NCBI GenBank assembly: GCA_002291875.1
Contig: DBAV01000157.1
Location: 1 to 20,338 of the forward strand
Direction of reading: 5' to 3'
DNA: 20,338 nt
Origin: Hyphomonadaceae bacterium UBA1001
Lineage (GTDB): Bacteria > Pseudomonadota > Alphaproteobacteria > Caulobacterales > Aquidulcibacteraceae
Part shown: positions 1-6,388 of the stretch, one piece after another
How positions within the stretch are numbered: position 1 is the stretch's first letter
Layout of the letters: the number at the start of each line of letters is the position of its first letter
Made by a program: the position numbers and the translations under genes
Notes under the pieces: model-generated
What the model saw: the letters and a program-made list of their open reading frames with translations, nothing else
What the model was told of the DNA's origin: nothing
The model's database searches: none

Positions 1-701
1 TCCTCCAGCGGCTCGTCCGCAATGAAGCGATCCGAGCGTGCGCGACCGGGAATCCGATACGGATCAGCGTCACGCCAGCGCACGCCCAGCCCGAACACCA
101 GCCCCCCGCCAATATCGGCCCGCGCCGAGCCGGCGAGCTGCGTGCCATCGTCTACCGACGACACCTGCGCCAGCGCGCGTGCGTCGATGCCGTCATCGGG
201 GCGGATCGAGGGAACACGCTGGTCCAGAACATTGACCACCCCGCCAATGGCATTGCCGCCGAAGGCCAGGGCTGCCGGACCACGCAGGATTTCCACTGTT
301 TCACCTTCCAGCGCATCGCTGGGAATGGCGTGATCGGGCGACAGCGTGGACACGTCGATCTGGCCGAGGCCGGATGACAGGACCCGGATGCGGTCCTCGC
401 CCAGCCCGCGGATCACCGGCCGCGATGCACCGGCGCCGAACCGCGTGCTGGCGACGCCGGGCACGACATCGAGGGCATCGCCAAGCCCGCCCGTGGGCAA
501 CAGCGCGATCTGGTCCGCATCAAGGACGGTCACACCCTGTGGCAGGTCGCTCTCGACATTGCGCAGCGGCGAGGAGGTCACAAGGATTTCGCCCTGCACG
601 GCGGCAGGGTCTGCCGCCTGGGCAAAGGCTGGCATGGCCAGGACGGGAGCTGAAAACACAAGGCAGGTGGTCGCCAGAAGGCGCAGGCGGTGATTGGACA
701 T
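1..701 (-). CDS. znuD: ZnuD-like TonB-dependent outer membrane receptor (N-terminal part, runs off left edge)
   Basis: This is the first 233 codons of an outer membrane receptor; the rest lies beyond the left edge. A signal peptide (residues 1 to about 27, ending AMPAFA) is followed by a TonB-box-like stretch (EILVTSSPLR, about 38-47). A plug domain follows, with SRPVIRGLGEDRIRVL, the SPDHAI motif and VEILRGPAALAFGGNAIGGV. RPVIRG, SPDHA and the LRGP repeat-like motif are the signature of the ZnuD group, which imports zinc across the outer membrane using TonB energy. The ATG at 701 has GGAG five bases upstream. A perfect Zur-box core lies 38 bp upstream over the predicted -10 element, which independently supports a zinc role. 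The gene is divergent from sbtAB. Substrate is inferred from the motifs and the operator; a heme or copper receptor of the same plug family is the main alternative. Confidence 0.88.
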   Translation of the reverse strand, partial: MSNHRLRLLATTCLVFSAPVLAMPAFAQAADPAAVQGEILVTSSPLRNVESDLPQGVTVLDADQIALLPTGGLGDALDVVPGVASTRFGAGASRPVIRGLGEDRIRVLSSGLGQIDVSTLSPDHAIPSDALEGETVEILRGPAALAFGGNAIGGVVNVLDQRVPSIRPDDGIDARALAQVSSVDDGTQLAGSARADIGGGLVFGLGVRWRDADPYRIPGRARSDRFIADEPLE

Positions 702-739
702 GGGGGCTCCAGGGCCGGGGCGAAAATCGCAGCGCTTGA

Positions 740-752
740 GTTATAGTATAAC
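740..752. promoter_or_regulatory. Zur box (zinc-responsive operator) in the divergent znuD/sbtA intergenic region
   Basis: GTTATAGTATAAC is a perfect inverted repeat with one central base and matches the known proteobacterial Zur core GTTATA-N-TATAAC. It stands out as AT-rich in a very GC-rich region. Because of its symmetry it carries TATAAC on both strands (747-752 plus, 745-740 minus), so a bound repressor would cover the likely -10 elements of both divergent genes. The match is seen directly; binding by Zur is inferred. Confidence 0.82.
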
Positions 753-769
753 CTAGCGAGGCGCTTCAA
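740..769 (-). promoter_or_regulatory. Predicted sigma-70-type promoter of the znuD-like gene
   Basis: On the minus strand, TTGAAG (769-764) and TATAAC (745-740) are separated by 18 bases, a plausible -35/-10 pair about 40 bases ahead of the ATG at 701. The -10 lies inside the Zur box, the usual arrangement for repression by zinc-loaded Zur. On the plus strand TATAAC (747-752) could serve sbtA, but I see no clear -35 for it. Confidence 0.5.
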
Positions 770-818
770 GCGCACCCTGCGGGCTGTCCACAGCACGGCG
801 TGGCAAGCAAGCGCGCGG

Positions 819-1922
819 ATGATGACCTTGCGCTGGTTGGGGAAATGTGGCGCAAGCCCGTGGGTGAACGACCTTCTGGGCCTCGCTGCCACCAATTTGC
901 TGTCGCCGGTGGTGCTGTTCTTCGCGCTGGGGGTCGGCGCGGCCTTCGCGCGTTCGGACCTCACCATGCCCGAAGCATTGGTGAAGGGGATGTCGCTCTA
1001 TCTGCTGATGGCCATCGGCTTCAAGGGCGGGGTCGCGGCCCGATCCGCAGGCTTTGAGGGGCATTTCGGTCCCACGCTCGTCTCGGGGCTCTTGCTGGGG
1101 CTGATCGTGCCGGTCGTTGCGTTCCTGCTGCTGAACCGGGTCCTGAGGGTCGCCCGTGCGACCGCAGCCGGGACGGCAGCGCATTATGGCTCGATTTCGA
1201 TCGTCACCTTCGTCGCGGTCACCGATTTCCTGCGCGCAGCGGACCTGGCACCAGCGGGCTACATGGCCGCGGTGGCCGCCGCGATGGAGACACCGGGGAT
1301 CATCGCGGCGTTGCTGCTGGCCGGCCGTCCCGCCCCTCCGCCGGATCTGGCCTTGGCAACTGCCTTGCCAGATGCTTTGGGCCGCGACGTACCCACCGAT
1401 GCGCTTGCACGGACTGTGGCACGCGGACCCGTGCTCTCGGGCGAGCTGATCCGCGAGGTGCTGCTGAACGGATCGGTGGTGGTGCTGGTGGGGGCCTTTG
1501 CCATCGGCGCGGTGACCGGGCAGGCGGGCCTTGCACGGCTCGACGTGTTCGTGAACGCCCTCTTCCAGGGCGTCCTGTGCCTGTTCATGCTCGACATGGG
1601 GCTGCTGGCCGCGCGCCGGCTGATGCAGGGTGCGCGCCTGACCGCGTCGCTGGTCATGTTCGGTCTGACAATGCCTCTGATCTCGGCGGTGCTGGCGCTG
1701 GGGATTGCGCGGATCGCGGGGATCGGCGCGCCCGAGGGGGCGGTGCTGGTGACGCTTGCAGCCTCGGCGTCCTATATCGCCGCACCCGCAGCCATCCGCA
1801 TGGCCCTGCCTGAGGCGGATGCAGGGGTGTATCTGCCGCTGGCGCTTGGGGTCACGTTTCCCTTCAACCTGGTGGTCGGCATTCCGCTCTATACGGCGGC
1901 GGCCACCGCGTTTCTGGGATGA
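819..1922 (+). CDS. sbtA: SbtA-family sodium-dependent bicarbonate permease
   Basis: This 367-residue inner membrane protein matches the SbtA family in length (cyanobacterial SbtA is about 370). Family marks are LLSPVVLFFALGV near the N-terminus, LLMAIGFKGG, and AAHYGSISIVTF at about 120-130, the most conserved SbtA stretch, in the substrate-site region. A soluble loop (about 168-205) separates two sets of about five helices. SbtA brings in HCO3- with Na+. The gene overlaps the sbtB-like gene by ATGA, so they form an operon. The shared Zur box suggests induction under zinc shortage. The start is uncertain: ATG 819 and 822 have no clear Shine-Dalgarno sequence, and GTG 864 would leave an N-terminus closer to known SbtA proteins. 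Other small carboxylates cannot be excluded as substrates. Confidence 0.88.
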   Translation: MMTLRWLGKCGASPWVNDLLGLAATNLLSPVVLFFALGVGAAFARSDLTMPEALVKGMSLYLLMAIGFKGGVAARSAGFEGHFGPTLVSGLLLGLIVPVVAFLLLNRVLRVARATAAGTAAHYGSISIVTFVAVTDFLRAADLAPAGYMAAVAAAMETPGIIAALLLAGRPAPPPDLALATALPDALGRDVPTDALARTVARGPVLSGELIREVLLNGSVVVLVGAFAIGAVTGQAGLARLDVFVNALFQGVLCLFMLDMGLLAARRLMQGARLTASLVMFGLTMPLISAVLALGIARIAGIGAPEGAVLVTLAASASYIAAPAAIRMALPEADAGVYLPLALGVTFPFNLVVGIPLYTAAATAFLG

Positions 1923-2236
1923 GCGGCATGCAGACCCATACCCGCACCCGGCTCGAGATCATCGTCGAGGCGACGATGGCGCGCCGTGTCGAGGAAATGC
2001 TGATGGCCGAAGGCGTGACGGGCTTTTTCGCCGTGTCGGGCCGCGAAGGCGGGGGCAGCAGCGGACGGTGGCGGGATGACGGGCTTTCGGGGGCGCTCGA
2101 GAAGGTGATGATCATCGCGGTGACCGTGCCGGACGTCGCCGCGCGGGTGATGGCAAGGCTCGACGCCTTTTTCGAGCGCTATCCGGGCGTGTGCTTTGTG
2201 TCCGAGGTCGGGGTGATGCGCCCGCAGCGCTTCTGA
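1919..2236 (+). CDS. sbtB: SbtB-like PII-family regulatory protein
   Basis: A 105-residue ferredoxin-fold protein of the PII superfamily, beginning RLEIIVEATMARRVEEMLMAEGVTGFF and continuing into a Gly/Arg-rich T-loop-like segment (about 41-54). The core ends with strands MIIAVTV and GVCFVSEVGVM. In cyanobacteria SbtB is a trimer that binds adenine nucleotides, including cAMP and AMP, and inhibits or stabilises SbtA at the membrane. The ATGA overlap with sbtA makes a functional pair very likely. The chain stops at MRPQRF and has no C-terminal cysteine loop of the kind that gives some cyanobacterial SbtB proteins redox control. ATG 1928 is an alternative start four codons in. Confidence 0.83.
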   Translation: MSGMQTHTRTRLEIIVEATMARRVEEMLMAEGVTGFFAVSGREGGGSSGRWRDDGLSGALEKVMIIAVTVPDVAARVMARLDAFFERYPGVCFVSEVGVMRPQRF

Positions 2237-2262
2237 TCCGGGGCGGGCCGCGGCGCGTAAGG

Positions 2263-2279
2263 GGGGAATGACAATCCCC
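2263..2279 (+). terminator. Weak terminator-like hairpin after sbtB
   Basis: GGGGA (2263-2267) can pair with TCCCC (2275-2279) around a seven-base loop, 26 bases after the sbtB stop. There is no T-run, so it is at best a weak or Rho-assisted terminator. Confidence 0.25.
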
Positions 2280-2320
2280 ACACGGCCGCCCGTGCGCGCG
2301 CCTGCCATCGGAGGCCCTTC

Positions 2321-2890
2321 ATGCGCCACGCGCTGCTCGCGCTCGCCCTTCCTTTCATGCTCTCGCCGCTGACGGCCTGCATGTCGCTTCCTGATCCCGC
2401 ACGCGCAGACGTCCAGGCTCCGGCCCTCGACCTTGTGACCTATTTCACGGGGCGGACCTATGCCGCCGGGATCTTCGAGAACCGCGGCGACAACCTCTCA
2501 CGCACCCTCTACGTCACGATCGACGGGACCTGGGATCCAGCCACGCGCCGACTCGTGCTCGACGAGCGCTTCATCTACAATGACGGACAGACCCAGCAGC
2601 GGATCTGGACCTTTGCCCAACGGCCCGACGGCAGCTGGACCGGCACTGCGCCGGACGTGAATGGCGAGGCCCACCTGCGGGTCGCCGGGGCGGGCGGCGT
2701 GTTCACCTATCCTGTGGACCTGCAGCTGTCGGGCGGACGCTCGGTCGAGGTGCGCTTCCATGACCGGCTGTGGCGCCTCGAGGGGGACATGATCATCAAC
2801 CGCGCCACCGTGTCCAAGTTCGGCGTGCGGCTGGGCGAGGCAACGCTGGTGTTCTTCAAGGAGCCACCGCCGGGCTTTCCGGTGCGCTGA
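2321..2890 (+). CDS. DUF3833-family lipoprotein
   Basis: A 189-residue predicted lipoprotein. The signal peptide ends in the lipobox LTAC (17-20), so Cys20 should be lipidated. The mature part shows the DUF3833 pattern: LDLVTYFTGRTYAAGIFENR, an IDGTWD strand, LDERFIYNDGQTQQRIW, WTGTAPDVNGEA, and a tail with FHDRLWRLEGDMIINRATVSKFG. The family is a lipocalin-like beta-barrel of unknown function; in other proteobacteria it often sits near lipid-modification genes such as cyclopropane fatty acid synthase. No such neighbours occur here. GGAGG at 2310-2314, six bases before the ATG, fixes the start. It stands alone between sbtB and sspB. Confidence 0.85.
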   Translation: MRHALLALALPFMLSPLTACMSLPDPARADVQAPALDLVTYFTGRTYAAGIFENRGDNLSRTLYVTIDGTWDPATRRLVLDERFIYNDGQTQQRIWTFAQRPDGSWTGTAPDVNGEAHLRVAGAGGVFTYPVDLQLSGGRSVEVRFHDRLWRLEGDMIINRATVSKFGVRLGEATLVFFKEPPPGFPVR

Positions 2891-2891
2891 C

Positions 2892-2931
2892 GCGGGGCCC
2901 TGCCCCCGCCCTCACATCGCCCCGATGGGGC
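2892..2931 (+). terminator. GC-rich hairpins after the DUF3833 gene
   Basis: GCGGGG (2892-2897) pairs with CCCCGC (2904-2909) around six bases, directly after the stop at 2890. A second short hairpin, GCCCC-GAT-GGGGC, lies at 2919-2931. Neither has a T-run, so termination is only suggested. The rest of 2891-3053 shows no gene. Confidence 0.3.
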
Positions 2932-3042
2932 AGGCTGCGCTGCATGCTCGCGCGGTCCTTGCGCATGGTTGATCCCGATCGCCCGACGTGGTGTCAGTGG
3001 CCGCGCGCGGTTATGATCGTCCGGGGGTTGGGCGATGGCGCT

Positions 3043-3048
3043 GGAGAA
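3043..3048 (+). promoter_or_regulatory. Ribosome binding site deciding the TTG start of sspB
   Basis: GGAGAA lies five bases before TTG 3054. No in-frame ATG or GTG lies between it and the conserved region, so this site selects TTG as the start and discards an upstream in-frame extension to 2988 that has no SspB similarity. Confidence 0.6.
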
Positions 3049-3053
3049 ACCAC

Positions 3054-3545
3054 TTGGGTGAAGACCTGATCGGCTATGAGGCGCTGGCGCGCGAGGCGCT
3101 GCGCGGGGTGGTGCGCACCGCGCTGACCCGTGCGGAAGGCACAAAGGCCATGCCGGGCAGCCATCACTTCTACGTCACCTTCCGGACGCGGGCGCCGGGC
3201 GCGGTCGTCCCCGATTTCCTGCTCGAACGCTATCCCGAAGACATCACCATCGTGCTCGAGCACCAGTACTGGGATCTCGAGGTCTCCGACCGCAGCTTTT
3301 CGGTGATCCTCCGGTTCGGTGGACGGCCCTGCAAGCTGGTGGTGCCCTTTGCGGCCGTCACCCGCTTTGTCGATCCCTCGGTGCCTTGGGGCATCGACCT
3401 GTCTGGTGATGCACCTACCGACGCCGCCACCGCGGCGGGGGATGACGACAGCGACAGCGACGGGCCGTCAGAAGGCGAAGAGGCGGCTACGGAGGCGCCG
3501 CGCGTCGTCAGCCTCGATGCGTTCCGCAAGAAGGATGCAACCTGA
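3054..3545 (+). CDS. sspB: SspB-type ClpXP adaptor protein
   Basis: About 163 residues from the TTG start. The N-terminal domain (about 3-115) resembles alphaproteobacterial SspB: DLIGYEALAREALRGVVR, PGSHHFYVTF, the FLLERYPEDITIVLEHQYWDL region, then FSVILRFGG and KLVVPFAAVTRFVDPSVPWGIDL. An acidic, flexible linker (about 117-147, runs of D, S and E) follows. The tail VVSLDAFRKK matches the ClpX-binding element of Caulobacter SspB-alpha. SspB tethers ssrA-tagged proteins from stalled ribosomes to ClpXP for degradation in the cytoplasm. The gene converges on the amine oxidase gene with 12 bases between them. Confidence 0.9.
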   Translation: MGEDLIGYEALAREALRGVVRTALTRAEGTKAMPGSHHFYVTFRTRAPGAVVPDFLLERYPEDITIVLEHQYWDLEVSDRSFSVILRFGGRPCKLVVPFAAVTRFVDPSVPWGIDLSGDAPTDAATAAGDDDSDSDGPSEGEEAATEAPRVVSLDAFRKKDAT

Positions 3546-3562
3546 ACCCAGCCGGGTTCAGG
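3541..3562. terminator. Bidirectional hairpin between convergent sspB and amine oxidase genes
   Basis: A perfect nine-base stem, CCTGAACCC (3541-3549) with GGGTTCAGG (3554-3562), closes on the four-base loop AGCC. It includes the stop codons of both convergent genes. No T-run is present on either side. A shared bidirectional terminator is the likely role. Confidence 0.55.
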
Positions 3563-5033
3563 GCGTCACGGCAAAGGGAATGCTGCGTCCCAGCGCCTGT
3601 GCGATCGCGGCCGCTGCGAATTCGGCGCTTTCCATCGCCCCTTCCATGCCGGTGTGGGCACGCGAGAGATGTTCGCCCGCAAGGTACATGCGGCCGATCG
3701 GCCGGCCCATGGCCTCGCCAAACTGCCGGATCTGACCCGGCGCGAAATGCGCATAGGCGCCGCCGGCCATGGGGTTGTCACGGGTCCAGCGCATCACCCG
3801 GCGCACCCTGACGCGCCCTTCGGATGCAGGGCGCAGCGTGCGCATCCCCTCCTCGACCCACGCCTGCAGGGCCTCAGGCCGCCTCGGCACCGCCGCGCAG
3901 CCCTCGCCATTGATCCAGGCCAGCAATAGCCCGCTGGGCGCGTCCGACGCGTCGCGGAGCCCGAACACCCGCTCGATCGGCCCATCGGTCCACATGTCCA
4001 TGCCCAGGCCGTCGCGTTCCCAGAATGGCGCCTGGGGCTCGATGAAGATCTGCACGATCTGGGTATAGGGCAGGCTGGATATGGCTTGCGCCTGGGCTGT
4101 GGGCGCCTGCACCCCGCTCAGCCGCACCCGGCGCAGCGCCGCAAAGGGCAGCGTGCAGACGGCGTGGGCCGCGCGCAATTGCCCGCCGTCTGCCAGATGC
4201 ACCGTGACATCCTCGTGCCCGGCATCGATCCGGCGGATGGCGCTGGACAGGCGGGGCGGCCGGGCCAGGGCGGCCGCCATCGCTTCGGCCAGCCCCTGGC
4301 TGCCGCCCACCACCGATCCCGTTCCCGGCCGCACGGCGTTCTCGGCCTCGAAGACGCGTGCGGTGCGCCAGACATTGACCATCGCATAGTGGGTCAGGGC
4401 GTTCGCGTTGGCACCGCGATCGACCAGCGCGCGCGAGCGGGCGTCAAAGCCCTGTGCGGCCAGCCAGGCATCGGCCGACAGGTCAGGCACGGCCGGATCC
4501 GCCCACGCCAGCGGATCGCCCGCCCGCACCGGATTGTCCGCGATCGCCAGGCGCATCAGGACATCAGCCGGCGTCCGGCCGCGGTGGTTGGCCGGAAAAG
4601 TGTTCAGCGACGAGGTTTCCCAGCCATCGCCGGCGATCCACGTCCGATCGATCCACAAGGGGGACCGCGGACGCCGTCCTGCCGGCCGTCCATCCGGATC
4701 GCGGATGGCGAGCCCCACCCGTGCCGCTGCGGCACGGACCCGTCGATAACCCGCGCCGATCTCGACACCCCCGGCATTGGGCTGGCCCGGAAGGTCACGG
4801 AAGGTCTGCAGCCGCCCGCCAACCCGGTCCAGGCCTTCGACCACCAGCACATCAAGCCCTGCCCGCTCGAGCAGCGTGGCCGCATGCAGGCCCGCAAGGC
4901 CCGCTCCGAGCACCAGGACATCAGCGTGCGATCGTCGCCCGGCGAGGGCCGGTGATGCGACGAGCGGGGCCGCACCGGCGGCCAGCAGTCCTGCGGCAAA
5001 GGCGCGCCGCGACGCCGACCGCCCCTCGCTCAC
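3558..5033 (-). CDS. Tat-exported flavin monoamine oxidase family protein
   Basis: A 491-residue FAD enzyme of the flavin amine oxidase family. A twin-arginine signal (SRRAFAAGLLAAG, residues 8-20, to about ALA at 31) predicts export in folded form with FAD bound. The dinucleotide fold follows: VLVLGAGLAGLHAA (39-52) and VVEGLDRVGGRLQTF. The C-terminal FAD segment is MYLAGEHLSRAHTGMEGAMESAEFAA. It should oxidise a primary or secondary amine with O2 to an aldehyde or imine, NH3 and H2O2; the substrate cannot be read from sequence. The GTG start (5031-5033) overlaps the stop of the upstream nitrilase-like gene in GTGA, implying translational coupling. Confidence 0.88.
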   Translation of the reverse strand: MSEGRSASRRAFAAGLLAAGAAPLVASPALAGRRSHADVLVLGAGLAGLHAATLLERAGLDVLVVEGLDRVGGRLQTFRDLPGQPNAGGVEIGAGYRRVRAAAARVGLAIRDPDGRPAGRRPRSPLWIDRTWIAGDGWETSSLNTFPANHRGRTPADVLMRLAIADNPVRAGDPLAWADPAVPDLSADAWLAAQGFDARSRALVDRGANANALTHYAMVNVWRTARVFEAENAVRPGTGSVVGGSQGLAEAMAAALARPPRLSSAIRRIDAGHEDVTVHLADGGQLRAAHAVCTLPFAALRRVRLSGVQAPTAQAQAISSLPYTQIVQIFIEPQAPFWERDGLGMDMWTDGPIERVFGLRDASDAPSGLLLAWINGEGCAAVPRRPEALQAWVEEGMRTLRPASEGRVRVRRVMRWTRDNPMAGGAYAHFAPGQIRQFGEAMGRPIGRMYLAGEHLSRAHTGMEGAMESAEFAAAAIAQALGRSIPFAVTP

Positions 5034-6202
5034 CGCCAGGTTGCCTTGTCACGCAGGAACCGCGCCGCATCCCGCCCGTCGGTTGGCAGGTATTGGGCGA
5101 ACAGGTTGGGCGGATAGCGCTCGGAATAGGCGGCATACACGTCCTCATAGAGCGAGGTGTGGATGACCGGCTGGCGGTGACGCTGGCGGAACTGGGCAAT
5201 CGGAATGCGCGCGTTGACGATGGTTTCCATCGGGGAATTGGCAACGTCCACCTGTCGGCCCTCGGGGTCATAGATGGCCGAGTGCCCCGACATGCCGGCA
5301 TCTTCCAGAAAACCGGGATTGTCCGGCGAGACGGCATTGTTGCAGATCGCGGTCCATACCCGGTTGTACATCGAGGTGGCCTGGATGTCCTCGGGCGTGA
5401 AGCCTCCCGTGGCTGTCCGCAGCATGATCTCGGCGCCCTTGATGGCGAACGCCCGGAAGATTTCGGGCTCGCGCTGTACCGACGAGGTGGCGATGTTGCC
5501 GATCGGGGTGCGCGTGACTGGCAGGACCGCGTCGCGCCCATACATCTCGACATAGCGGTCCAGGACGTCGTGGATGGCGGTGGTGAAGATCTCGAAGTCC
5601 GATCCGCCAAAGACGCCCTTGATGTTGCGTGCCTTCCAGTGCTTGTCGACGATGTTGCCGTCCGGGCCCAGGATCACCGTGATCGACAGCAGGTGGTCGG
5701 GCCAGTCGGGGTCACGCACATAGCTGCCGAACACGATCCAGCAGGAATGCTTGCGCGCCAGCGCGCCGACCGCCTCGGTTTCCTCGCCGGGCATCTCGAT
5801 CGCCGCACGCAGCGCGTCGCGCCGGTTCCAGGTGTTCGACCATCCGGTGATCGGAAACTCGTGGAAAAGCAGCAGGTCCTTGCGGCCGCCCCAGCCCTGC
5901 GCCGCCTCGATCGACTCGAGCAGGTGCTGGAGGTTGTCGCGCCGCGTGCGCTCCAGCCGGTCGACCTGCACGGCCCGCACGCGGGTCTGCACCACGCCCA
6001 GGGTGATCACCTCGCGCGCCAGGTCCACGGTGGGATAGGTGCCGTCGGTTCGCAACTGCAATGGCTGGGCATTGCCGCGAATGGCAGCGGCGGCGGGGCG
6101 GAACGCGCCCTCGGCAATCCCGAATGCCCCCGCCATGCCCAGCCCCAGCGCCAACCGGCGCGACACGACCCCGGCGTTCTGCGCCCCCTCATCCCGCTGC
6201 AT
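5030..6202 (-). CDS. Tat-exported nitrilase-superfamily protein lacking the usual catalytic cysteine
   Basis: A 390-residue protein with a twin-arginine signal (VSRRLALGLGMAGAFG, about 13-28) and a nitrilase-type fold. Two triad members are visible: Glu115 in LLFHEFPITGW and Lys187 in GNIVDKHWKARN. In the third position, where the family has a motif like ICYD, the sequence reads GNIATSSVQREPE (235-247) with no cysteine; Ser240, Ser241 or Val242 occupies the spot. The flanks RTPIGN and EIFRAFAIKGAEIMLR keep the family pattern, so this is not a frameshift. Active members hydrolyse C-N bonds in amides or nitriles. This one may be inactive, or may bind a ligand for the coupled amine oxidase. ATG 6202 is supported by GGAGGG seven bases upstream; the long upstream open extension is a GC artefact. 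Confidence 0.85.
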   Translation of the reverse strand: MQRDEGAQNAGVVSRRLALGLGMAGAFGIAEGAFRPAAAAIRGNAQPLQLRTDGTYPTVDLAREVITLGVVQTRVRAVQVDRLERTRRDNLQHLLESIEAAQGWGGRKDLLLFHEFPITGWSNTWNRRDALRAAIEMPGEETEAVGALARKHSCWIVFGSYVRDPDWPDHLLSITVILGPDGNIVDKHWKARNIKGVFGGSDFEIFTTAIHDVLDRYVEMYGRDAVLPVTRTPIGNIATSSVQREPEIFRAFAIKGAEIMLRTATGGFTPEDIQATSMYNRVWTAICNNAVSPDNPGFLEDAGMSGHSAIYDPEGRQVDVANSPMETIVNARIPIAQFRQRHRQPVIHTSLYEDVYAAYSERYPPNLFAQYLPTDGRDAARFLRDKATWR

Positions 6203-6256
6203 GATGCGACCCTCCGACCCTTGGCCGATCACCCGTGTCGGGCGCGGCGGGTCAAA

Positions 6257-6267
6257 TGGTATAACCA
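6257..6267. promoter_or_regulatory. Candidate FadR-subfamily GntR operator in a divergent promoter region
   Basis: TGGTATAACCA is an inverted repeat matching TNGTNNNACNA, the known consensus of FadR-type GntR regulators. It is an AT-rich spot in the 186-bp region between the minus-strand nitrilase-like gene and the plus-strand alcohol dehydrogenase gene, where one protein could control both. No GntR gene lies in this window. The rest of 6203-6388 shows no gene. Confidence 0.4.
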
Positions 6268-6388
6268 ATGCCGGGCCGGCGTCGAGACGGTTGCGCGCGG
6301 GCGCTTGCACGCCGCGCGGGCACAGCGCGCATGGCATTGCCCAACCGCCGCGATTGCGGCTAGTCGCGGGGATGGAGGAAGCATCCCC

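Noticed and set aside
6253..6267. A second Zur box near 6260
   Set aside because: TATAAC is present, but the opposite half-site would be CAAATG instead of GTTATA; the site fits a GntR-type pattern better.
4454..6388. A long plus-strand open frame that runs into the alcohol dehydrogenase gene
   Set aside because: It is antisense to the nitrilase-like and amine oxidase genes, is rich in R, H and P with no domain, and the dehydrogenase has its own ribosome site at 6374-6380. It is a by-product of high GC.
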